Shown one piece after another: positions 35,201-47,200 of a DNA stretch of 64,000 nucleotides (positions are counted from its first letter, which is position 1; each line of letters begins with the position of its first letter). The notes beneath the pieces were generated by a model. It was not told the DNA's origin, made no database searches, and saw nothing but the letters and a program-made list of their open reading frames with translations. The DNA lies in contig NC_081407.1 in assembly GCF_030272615.1 (NCBI RefSeq), positions 433,838,730 through 433,902,729 on the forward strand, written 5' to 3'. Source of the DNA: Cryptomeria japonica. Lineage: Eukaryota > Streptophyta > Pinopsida > Cupressales > Cupressaceae. A program made the translations under genes and the position numbers.

Positions 35201-38200
35201 TGGAACTGCTCTCCAGTTAAGGTCATAAGTTCTATGTAAAAAAAGACTCTAAATATGAATTGAGATTTAAACACTTGGGCTTTCTTTTTGGCACAGAACA
35301 ATAGAATCTAGTCTACCTTCCATTATGGTCTCAAGAAACATGCATGCCAAGATGACAAGCATTCTCTCTGATTGATATACACACATACATATAGATATCC
35401 ACATACACATATCCATACACACACAAAACCATTCTCCTTTTAAGGAAAATATAACCGTTCTCCAATCCACCAATTATATGGTTGGTAACCAGGTCAAATC
35501 TGCTGGTGTCCCTCCTTGGATTAAAAGGACATACATTTACATACTTATACACACATACATATCTATATACACACGTACATATAGATATACACATACACAT
35601 TCACATATCCACACACACACACAAAACTATTATCATTTTAAGGCAAATATGATCGCTCTCTAATCCACCAATTATATGGATTTTTTGGTTGGTAACCAGG
35701 TCAAAACTGCTGGTGTCCCTCCTTGGACTAAAAGGATATATAAATTTACATACACACACACCCGCACACCCACACTTGTGTGCATGCACACACTCACACA
35801 CATGCACACACATATATCTACACACATACATATAGATATGCACTTACAAACACACAAAACAATTCTCCTTTTAAGGCAAATACAACTGTTTTCCAACCCA
35901 CCAATTATATGGTATTTTTGGTTGGTAACCTGGTCAAAATTGCTTGTGTCCCTCCTTGGATTAAAATGATATATACATTTACAGACTTAAACATGCACAC
36001 ATGCACTCACACACATGCATGATGCACACACACACATGCACACATGCCCACACACACACGCATGTCTCCACACACACACACGTCTCTGTATGAATATTGA
36101 CAAATAAAACTATATTAATTGTGATGAAATGCTGCAAAACTGCTTATTGTACTTTAATAATGATAAGCTAGTGAAGGAGCAAAAGATGACAATAAATCAT
36201 TGTTCAAGAGAATACTGCTAAAGGAAGGATATAAAGAAAGAAAGGGCATTTGTATGCACACACACATCTATATCTCTATAATCCTATATATATTGATAAA
36301 TAAATTTGTATTAACCACGATGAAATGTTACAAACTGCCTTTTGTATTTTGAGAGCAATAAGGTAGTGAAGGACTGAAAGGCAACAATAGAACATTGCTT
36401 GAAAGTTAAGAGCATACAGCTGGATGAAAAGATACAAAGAGAGAGTGAGAATTCATAGCTTTTACAATGTAAGCATTAAAACTTATGGTTAATGCAGAAA
36501 GCAAAAAGAATGTAGTACTAAAGAATTTTCAGCAATTACATTGTAAGGCTATTTAACTGAAGTGAAATACAAAATGGAGAGTGTTCTGAAACCAGCTGTT
36601 AAGATTTTGTGCTGCTGCCAATATTAAGCATTAGGTCCTCCATAAGGGCTATGGTAAAGGATCAGATTATTCCCAGCAGTGTTGGGTCCAGTGGCATTGA
36701 ATTCTTTGGGCTATGTGTCCCAATCTATAGATTGATACGAAGATAATGATATTCTTGGCTATGCTTGATTGGACCATGTGAGTTTTGTTTTGAACTTATT
36801 TAGTGGTGCCCTAATGAGTAAAGTATGAATTATTCTCAACCTAATAAAAGAAATTTGAGGCTAAGCTCATTCATTGGACTTGAAATTTGAGGCAAGCAAA
36901 TTGTCCATTCTCATTGACCAATAAATGTTTCGGTCCAGATTAAAATAGGATGTTATATTAACAATTGCATGTCATGAGTTTTGAAGCTGATAAATAATGT
37001 TAACTCATCATGTAAATGAATTAGGCTGTTCCTGTTGATGGAGAAGTATGCCAAGGAAGATCTATGGTTACTGTTGAACACTTGACTGGAGAGGCTAATC
37101 CAATTGACAAACAAATTGGGGATGTTGTTCCTGGGGGTGCAAGGAACTTGGATGGTATGTTGATAATCAAGGTATGCTTGTATAATCCTTACTAAGTTTT
37201 AACATATCAACAATGTTGTTAAATTTGCTGAAAAACCACCTTACTATTTGTTTATCTAAAAGTAGTTTACTTAAACATATGGGAAATAAACTTAATTTAT
37301 GATCTTTTATGTGTTTATAATATCTTTCAACATGAACTACTTATTTGATTTATGTACTGAAAAAAATTGCTATTTCTTAAGCCAAAATAATTGTTCTAAT
37401 TTTTAAATAATTATATTAGTGATCTATCAACATATGTCAACATTGTTTCTGAGGGGCTCCTGGATAATATTGATCTCTACTAAGAGTTTTAACAGTAATC
37501 ATAAAAGAAACATGATTTAAGAAGAGTGCAGGTATACACTCAAAAGTCCAAGACACATGCAGTGTGAGACATTCAGATTCATGGAAGGAAAAGAATAGAA
37601 AAGAAAAATAGAAGACAAAATATTCTAACTAATCTGTTATATTGAATTGTGCCTTTCTGAGCGAAGGAAGGTGACAAAGTCATGAGCTTCAAGACACACA
37701 TGTCAAAGCCTAGAGTCCAAATATTCCAGACTTTTTTTAGCTCAAAACATATCATGATTTATATGAAACATTTAATTACTTGTCTTACTGCAGGTTGATA
37801 TGTTTCTTGCTCTCAACTTCAACCAGTTCTTACTATATTTAGTCCTGCCTTTGTGATTGAACACTCTGTCAAACCAGTAGCATGGATCTATAGAATATTT
37901 CCTCCCATTCTTTATATTCTTAGGATGGTTATATGCCAAAAATAAGCTAGCAAAAAATTACCTATTTGATAACTCCTATACCATGCTTACAGAAAGATTA
38001 AACATGACATATTTTAGAGCTGCTTCTATAGCACAAGTATGAGTTGCATACCTATCTTCACTCAATATGTTAATTTTAGAAGCATGCAGTAGGAATGATA
38101 TCTAGATTTATGCTATTTTCTGTTGCACATATATGGTATAAGTTGAAGGAAGCAATAGCCAAAATTTAATGTCACAAGACAATCCTTGTTTTGCTCAAAA

Positions 38201-41200
38201 TCAATGAAATGTCTTCACAGCTCAACTTCTAGAACAACATACAGAAAAGATAATAGGAGAATGAAATTCACTGCAAATCTAACACCAAAAATATTGCCCA
38301 GCTCAAGCGGCTCATTGAGGAACTCTTGTAGCAGGAGTTATATTATTTTTAATATTTTTAACATACCAAACATTATTTACAAAGCAATGATTTATTTGGC
38401 TTTAGCATAACTATCATATGGTTTTCAGGACTGAAACTCATACAACATATTGCCTGAATGATGGGGCATACCTGAAATGTTAATGGTGAAGTCTCAAAGT
38501 CCAGTGTTCTTTCTTGTACACCCCTTCTTCCTGCCATCGTGTCTCTATGTAACCAATGTTTCCTTAGCACATTTATTCTGTTTGAGCTGTGACACAGAAT
38601 TAGGGCATCATTTTTGTCTTCCTACCTGCATACATGATTTCCAATTGCTGTCTTTTTTAATTGCTAGTTTTTTTAAAACAATCAATAAACAGTGTAATTT
38701 CCTGTACTTTCAGTGTTACACGATTTGACAATGTACATCTTCTTATCTAGAGCAACTTAGGTCTTAACTCTATGGCTTTTCTCAAATCTCACATTAGGTA
38801 CATAACAACTGTAATCCTTAATATTCTGCTTCATGTCATGACCCCAGCTATAACATATTAATCATCAAATAAATTCAGAAAATTGTCTTACTCCCTAAGG
38901 CTTCACAGTTTTCTATAATCTAATCATGCCAAGGCAAATAGAAAGAAAATACTGACTCTATCCTATTGATCCAATTCAACCCTGATGCTTATGATAATAT
39001 ATACCAAATGACTAGTATGGAACAGCAATGATAAGTTTAAGAGCAGGTTTGTTTAAAGATTAAGAAAGTTTAATAGCCTGTAATGCCCCCTACAGCGATC
39101 ACATTATCTGACAGTCCCCTGTGAAAACCTAATCAGCAAATGGAGTTTCATTGAACACTGCATCGTCTACTTTCAGGGCTGGGAACATAGAGGACGATAT
39201 TTGACAGTAGTGTCTGATCGATAATATTGTGCAAGTGCCTAAATGTGTGATTGATAATCATATCCAGTTTGATGAGATAGCATTGTGTTGTGCGTTTTGC
39301 ACACACCCCTGTCCCAGACAGGAGACCCCCCCCACCCCCCAATTTTTTTTGTTTAGTCTGCCCGATAGAGAGAGAGAGGGCATGTGATTGAAATTGCATG
39401 AGAACCCTAGACTTCACATGAGATCATTAGTACCGAAATGCAAAGTGGAAATACAATACTGGCAAATGTCGAGGGTTTACAATATAAAATCGACTCTACC
39501 CAAGCTTTCAAAATCACCCAATGTATCCCATCCTATTGTCGAGCCTGCAATTGCCAAAAAATCTCGACTTTGAAATCGCCGAACTTCCACCAAGAAAGTA
39601 GAGCCCGAAATAATTTGAAGAAAGGGTGGTCGCGTTAAGATCATATTTGTTGACTTCCTCGCATTTTGCCTGTCAATGCCGAGTTTATCCCCCCTTACCG
39701 GCTAAGTTGCGCTTTTAGTCCAAAGGCCGAGTCAAAGAAATTCGTGCATTTCTGTTCAAAAGCCCGAATTCTTCCAAACAAAGGGGCGAAAGAAACTCGA
39801 CATTTTTACTGGTTTTGTGAGATATAAGAGAATCGCACTTTTTCACCCAATAGGCCAAGTTTCCAAGCAAAGGAGTTGCTTAAAAGAAAAATTGCACATT
39901 TCCTTAGAAAAGCCCAAGTTTGGTAAAGAGATGAATTCTCTTAAGAAATTTGGCGTTTATAATAAATTTGCAAAGTTTGGCGATTAAAGTGTTTTTGTTA
40001 ATGTCTGTAGCTGCAGGAGATTTCATTATTCCTGTGATGATTGTGAATCTATATTGTTCGACTATCTTGAGTTTTGCGTTTGATTCTTTGGGTTCTTCCA
40101 TAGCTGGAAGTGTAACCGTTCCTTTGATAACTGTCACCGACCTTTGTGTATTGATTATGGCTTCATGGGAGCCTTGTGCTTGGTGGCTGCGTTTCTTTCT
40201 TTATCGTATTGCTTCCAATTAAAAGGTTCGGTTGATACAATGTTTGTGTGGCTTGTTTGATAACGGTTTATGAATCGGCATGTAATGTAACTGCCACTAA
40301 GCATATTGCATGCCTTAAGCATGGGATTTTTGTCTACCTTTATCTGGTTTAAGCATGGGATTTTCGCCTACCTTTATCTGGTGTGTGGTGGATTGATTTT
40401 TTAGAGGTTCACGCATGAAATTCAGAAGAGAGAATACATTTGATATATGCTTCTGTGATCATTTGCATGATGAGTTTTTATCAGTATCTTCTTCAGCGCT
40501 TCAGTATTTTTTCAGCTTCTACTGTTGATTGTTAAGTGCTAACAATCTGTGTTTAGATCATTTCTTGATTAAGCTTGAGAGCATCGTATCAAATTTGTGC
40601 CTTTAATAAAGGTTGATTTTTGGTGTGGATGCATTTTTCACCCTCAGGTGGAGGGTTTTCCCAGGATAAAATTTTGTGTATCTTGTTCTTGTAAGATTTT
40701 CTAAGTTTCAGATTGTTGTGTCTTACCTTTCTTATTCTAACATTAACATGGTATCCGAGCCAGGTTTGAGGCCGTCTCCCTCATAGGAGGTCTCAGGATT
40801 CTGGGAGGGTTGCTTGTTTATTGTTTGGTGTTATTCAAACTATGTTTTTTTGAAGACTACACCTTTCTCTAAGTTGCAACTTTATTTCTTCCTATTTCGA
40901 ATTTCATTTTCCGTTGATCTTTCACAGATCGACAGGACTTCGCCAGAGAAGCAAATCAGAGTAGGCCCTGCCGATATTATTCACAGCCCTGAGTTCAAGT
41001 TTTGCATAGTAAGTTCAATGATGATCGCGATATTGTGTTTGGGGAAACTCTCTGTCAACCGACGTATTGTTCGTGGACTGCAAAATTCTGCTGCAAATTT
41101 CCACTCTGAAAGCTCAACCTCTATATTGCTCGTCATTTGAGTCTGGAAAGCTCGTTGCTGGTTCGATCTGCTTCGTTTCCTTCTTCAAAGGCGAGCGGTG

Positions 41201-44200
41201 CAGAAAATGGTGGTTTCAAATCCAGCAACAGGATGTCTAGCAGGTGGAAGGAAATGTTTAAGCTAAGCAACAAAGATTATTTCTGCACCGCATCAAAGGA
41301 AGCCGAGGAGGACGACAATGAAGAGAAACCCCTTGTTTCTTCATGATCGCGGTGGTCGTTTTCAAGAAGCGGCGGTGAATTATGAGGTAACGTATTATTT
41401 TGTGCTTTGCCGTTTTCCATAAGCAAATCTGTAGTAGAACGCAAGTCGAGGCCGTTCTCGGAACCTCCTTTCTGTTACAGAAGCAAATCCGTTGGAGCTC
41501 AGTCGACCTTCAAAGAATCTGAGGCTCTGGTCTCGGGTTCGAAGCCCGCTGATATAGCCGATTTAAAAGACGTCAAGAAAGGTCCGCCAAATCTACCCAA
41601 GCACAAAGGCAGTCCAGGAACGACAAGGAGAAGCTCCTCTGTGAGAAGCTACGAGCGAGGTAGTCCTGGAAGGGGGAGCAGGAGGTTCGTGGTTCGAAAC
41701 TCGAAGACGCTTGTTTCTCCATGCCCTGGAAAACCCATGGCGGATGGGTTGCTTAAAAGCCATTGTAATGTTTCAGGAGTGAGCATGAAAGTGAATCCTG
41801 TGCTGAATGTGCCGGCCTACATTGGCCCTATGAGAGGCAAAAACGGCCTTGGATTAAAGGGAATTATTTAGAAATAGGTAACTGCTCCAACATACGTCTT
41901 GATCGCTTGAACACTAAAAATATTAAAATTGAGACAAGAGGGCTCTCTCAGTGAGAGGGAGCAGACTGCAAGGAGATTTTTGTTCTAATCTCAGGATGGT
42001 CATATTCCAAGGATCATGGTCTTTTCAGCTTCAGAAGGAGTCTGTTATTTCATTAGAGGCAACCTTGGATGAGGAGGTCAGAAGGTTGATATCAGGTTCA
42101 GAGGGAGCCACGTCATCATGAAGATTTGGTTAAAGCATTTTTTCTCTATGATAGAGAAATTTGAGGTGAAAGCCCTTGCTAATGAGTTCTTCTCTGTGAG
42201 GGAGAAGTTCGAGGTGCAATCCCTTGTTAATGCATTCTTCTTTGCGAGAGAAGTTTGAGGTGAAAGCCCTTGTTCCACCCTCTGGGAGTAACCATGGTGG
42301 ATGTCATGTCGAGAGACTCCATGAAAACATCACGTTGAGTGACTCCGTGATGAGAGCTTGTGTTTATTTCACACACGGGAGTAGCCATGGTGAACATCAT
42401 GTTGAGTGAATCCGTGATGCTATCATGTTGAGAGAATTCGTGATAAAGTTTTGTTTTTACACATATGGGTGTAGCCATTGTGTTTGTCATGTTGAGAGAC
42501 TCCATGACTTGAAAATCAGTAAATGATATCTCCTTTGCTAAGAGGGAGTGTTAATGTTTGTAGCTGCAGGAGATTTCATTATTCCTGCGATGGTTGTGAA
42601 TCTATATTGTTCGACTATCTTGAGTTCTGTGTTTGATTCTTTGGGTTCTTTCATAGCTAGAAGTGTAACCGTTCCTTTGATAACTGTCACTGACCTTTGT
42701 GTATTGATTACGGCTGCATGGGAGCCTCGTGCTTGGTGGTTGCGTTTCTTTCTTTATCGTATTCCTTCCAATTAAAAGGTTCGGTTGATACAATGTCTGT
42801 GTGGCTCGTTTGATAACGGTTTATGAATCGACATGTAATGTAACCGCCACTAAGCATATTGCATGCCTTAAGCATGGGATTTTCGTCTACCTTTATCTGG
42901 TGTGTGGCGGATTGGTTTTTTAGAGGTTCACACATGAAGTTCAGAAGAGAGAATACATTTGATATATGCATCTGTGATCATTTGCATGATGAGTTTTTAT
43001 CAGTATCTTCTTCAGCGCTTTAGTGTTTTTCCAGCTTCTACTATTAATTTTTAAGTGCTAACAATCTGTGTTTAGATCATTGATTGATTAAGCTTGAGAG
43101 CATTGTATCAAATATGTGCTTTTAATAAAGGTTGATTTTTGGTGTGGTTGGGTTTTTCACCCTCAGGTGGAGGGTTTTCCCAGGATAAAATTTTGTGTAT
43201 CTTGTTCTTGTAAGATTTTCTAAGTTTCAGATTGTTGTGTCTTACCTTATTCTAACATTAACAGTTTTCACATTTCTTCTAATGGGCCCGAATTTCTCCT
43301 TGGGTTAAGCGCAAGAGCCAAACACAGGCAAGGAAGTTCGGCGCTTTTAAGAAAAATGTGAGTTTGTGCGATAAAGACATTCTCACGTTTCTCTTAAATT
43401 GTGAGTTTGTGTGATAAAAACATTCTCACACCAAGTCTCTTCCAAACAAAGGAGCGAAGGGTAAAAATGTTAATTTTGTGGATCAGAATTAAAATTTATC
43501 TTCTTCTACGTATTATCTATCACTGAATTGTTGTATAAATCTGATTGTCTTCTTTTATGTTGTAGGAGAGGAGGAGCATTTTTTTTCAATGTACATTCTC
43601 ACACATTTCATTTGGTATATGTAGTGGGCTGGGTACGGTCAAGCGATGCCTTGACCGGCCATGTCTTTTGGACATGGCCGATCAAGACATCACTTGATTG
43701 TGCCCCCTCACGATAATAAATGTTTGAATGAGAGACTTCATTTATCTCTCATTCAATCATTTATCTTACCGAGGCTATCATGCATTAACACTCCCTCTTA
43801 GCTAGGTAAGATAAATGTAAAAGGTATTGGGAGCAATATTCATAAATCATATGATGCTTATCTTGGGACCATAGTTTCAAGATGTGAATTGCCTCTGTCG
43901 GCGATTCTATTCACAAACTCTTGAGTGGATTGCCTCTGTCGGCGATTCTATCCATAAGCTCTTGTGTGGATTGCCTTAGTCGGTGATTCTATCCACAAGC
44001 TCTTGTGTGGATTGCCTCAGTCGGCGATTCTATCCACAAGCTCTTTGTGTGGATTGCCTCAGTCGGCGATTCTATCCATGAGCTCTCACGTGGATTGCCT
44101 TAGTCGGCGATTCTATCCATGAGCTCTTACGTGGATTGCCTCAGTCGGCGATTCTATCCATGAGCTCTTGTGTGGATTGCCTCTGTCGGCGATTCTATCC

Positions 44201-47200
44201 ACAAGCTTTTACGTGGATTGTCTCAGTCGGCGATTCTATCCACAATCTTGAGTTATTGTAAGATCGTCACCTTCCAATAACCTCAAAAATACTAGTGGAA
44301 ATCATTTGGAAGTCGTCACTTCCTTATGATTTACACAGGGCCCATAAAATAATTATTAGTATTAATAATAATAATCAATATTTACAATTTTTACCTCAGA
44401 AGTGCTCAATCTTGATTAGTAAGCTCCCTCTCAATCACAAGGTATCTTGAGTTTCTTCTAGAGAACATATTTTTCTGAACATATGTCTGAATTTCTTACT
44501 TCAGCAAGGGACGCTTGTAGTTCAAGTTTGAGAGGACAAGTTCTTGCAATGTGGCCATATTTGAGACTTTCAAGGAGATATCAATCTGATCTTAATCGGA
44601 TCTTCCTTCAGGCGGTTAGGCTTTATAGAAGGAAACCTGGCTCTGATACCATGTTAATTTTGTGGATCAGAATTAAAATTTATCTTCTTCTATGTATTAT
44701 CTATCACTGAATTGTTGTATAAATCTGATTGTCTTCTTTTATGTTGCAGGAGAGGAGGAGCATTTTTTTTTCAATGTACATTCTCACACATTTCATTTGG
44801 TATATGTAGTGGGCTGGGTACGGTCAAGCGATGCCTTGACTGGCCATGTCTTTTGGACATGGCCGATCAAGACATCACTTGATCGTGCCCCCTCACGATA
44901 ATAAATGTTTGAATGAGAGACTTCATTTATCTCTCATTCAATCATTTATCTTACCGAGGTATCATGCATTAACAAAAAACTTTGCGATTTTAATAGTTTT
45001 GCAAGAAGTGAAGAAGTTCGCATTTCCTCCCCAATTCACAAGCCAAAAGCATATTGAAAAAAGAGGAAGGGCTCGCGCTATTCACATTCTCCCTCAATAT
45101 GCCGAACTTGCCCCTTATTTTGCCGATAAAAAATCAAAGCAAGATCCTAAGGTTTTTTGCATTTGCACTTAAAAGGCGGAGTTTTACCCTTTCATTGAAT
45201 CAGCCAAGTAAAGAGAAAAGAGGGGATTCAAATTAATTTAAAAAGTGAATATTTTTTTAATTTTTCCCTCTTATTCGTCCAAACAAAGCCCGACATTGCC
45301 TTAATTTTTTTTTAATATTTGTTAAAATTGTTTATATTTTTAGAGGTGATTGATTCAAGTTGAAATCGATTGTTCGCAGATCGATGTTGTTGGGAAGAGC
45401 TAAGGTGGCAACCTAAGGCGCAAATTGAATATAGGATCTCGATTGAGCTGGGTGATGAAGATGATGACGCACAAAGACTACCAAAGGGCGGTGTCAATGA
45501 AGAACATGTTGCGGGGTAGAGGCAACCACAACACAAAAGGACCAAGGAGATGATATTTCAAGTCTTTGGAGAGTAGTGGTATACTTAGAATGATACCAAT
45601 ATATGCACACTCAAAAACAACTCAAATTGCACAACAAAGAATATCAAAAAATCCATTGGCTTGTAAAACTGAATTGTTCTAATGTAAATGACTTAATTGA
45701 TGCCAAATAGTGGTCGGTAGCTGAGGAGGTGGTTGGGAGGACAACAAAAGATAACTAGGCATGTGTTAAAGCTAGCTTCTAGAAGGCAGATTGCAGCCTT
45801 TGAATGCAGTTAATCGTGGCCTTTCATTCAAATTGTAAAATCTATAAAAGGAAGATGCCTCTCTTTGTAAAGGGTTAGATTTTAGTAGTTAGATCTTTTA
45901 GAATTAGGTAGCCAACAAGTTAGAAGTAGTTGTAGTTAGCAGATTAGGAATAGAATAGAGTTGTAAGAAATTGTTGTAATGACAACTAAAATCAATATAT
46001 AAACATTGAAGAATGGTGTTTGTTATTTTGGTTTTCTTCTATTTGCATGATTTCCCTTCAGCTGGTTAAGTTGAGTTCAATGGTTTTAATGGTGAAATGT
46101 GGGGGGTATTTGATGTATTTCCGGTTCATACCATTAGGACCTGCTGATTGTAAGTCACCGTGTATGGTTAGTTTGAACCCAAAACTGTGCTTAGTTCAAC
46201 CATGGGTATTTGTTTTAGGCTGCGCCAGAATTGGGTGCCTAAAAAAATGTCCATAGTCTGAAAACCTTTAATTTCCTAGGAGCTTGCACTGTTCTTGTTG
46301 AGTTGTGAGGGTGTCTCTGGCAAAACAATGATTAGTTTATGGAAATCTGTCTACCCGCTACATTAATTGTTATCATCACTGTCCTTAGGATCCCTAAACC
46401 CTTCCCTTTTTCATTTATTTCCCCTGTCTGAGAATCGCAACATTGTCAGATGCAGACTAGCTTGTTGTAAACGTAAGTCCCTTGTGTTACCAGCAAAACA
46501 CATCAAACCGTTGAGTTATCCCGCAATGAAGACCTGACATTTGGAACCTTGAGGTTGTCCCCTTTGATCATCTAAAACAACATTAGGGATTTCCTTATTC
46601 AAGAGAGGATAGGATACTCAACATTCTATTTTGTGTTGACCAGAAGGAGTTGGTAATCCGACTTTAGCCACGTCAACACATTGGTTAGCATTAGTTATGG
46701 TGAAAGGATGCATTGAACCAAAGGTCATTGCCATTACTAACAGGCACCATGTTTAAAAGACACTACTCTCCTCCATCAATGAAGAAGTATTAAAGGACAA
46801 TTCCAAGCAAGACAAGAGGAGCATCGAAGTATCTGCATTTTCAGCAAGGGAAACAATCACGTACCCTTCAGACAGAGACATACAAATCATTTTATCAACA
46901 ATCTGAATATTCATATTAATTTTGGTGGTATGATCTACATTATGAGTAAATATACATTTATGTGCAAAATAGTCTTCATATGATTTTAATAATGTCATCT
47001 CTTCTGTATTAAGTCTGATTATACATTTCTAAATCTGTATATTTACGTAATAAGATAAAATGAATCAATCCTTTAGAATGGCGAGCAATCAGACGTTCTA
47101 TTGTGCAGGGGAGATACAGTACATATAAGTAGGGCAAGTAGCCAAAGGTCCATCTGGGTTAAGCAGGAGGTCAAATGATGGATGTGCTTCCATACCCCTG

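Larger units (their letters stand above)
34871..37024 (+). other. HMA1 intron 3 (2.2 kb) with CA-rich repeats
   Basis: Dominated by the tandem repeats at 35380-36085 and a second duplication at about 36090-36480. Small open frames here, rich in Thr/His or Cys/Val, are artefacts of the CA/TG runs. Confidence 0.75.
39996..43263 (+). mobile_element. Non-autonomous LTR element with captured host-gene sequence
   Basis: LTRs at 39996-40748 and 42549-43263 have TGTTAATG/CATTAACA ends. The target duplication is GTTTT (39991-39995 and 43264-43268). The primer-binding site TGGTATCCGAGCC follows the left LTR with no gap, and the polypurine tract AAGAGGGAG touches the right LTR. The 1.8-kb interior has no gag or pol motif. 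It carries a decayed reading frame (40925-41868) that looks like a plant host gene, followed by local tandem repeats. The LTRs differ in length by exactly 38 bp because the left one carries a 38-bp tandem duplication (about 40315-40385). Confidence 0.9.

Noticed and set aside
35478-36022. Several overlapping small frames rich in Thr/His or Cys/Val
   Set aside because: They are translations of CA/TG microsatellite runs on both strands and have no independent support.
43885-44254. Possible CRISPR-like array (regular 41-bp repeats)
   Set aside because: There are no unique spacers. Units are contiguous, and the array lies inside a TRIM in a plant genome.
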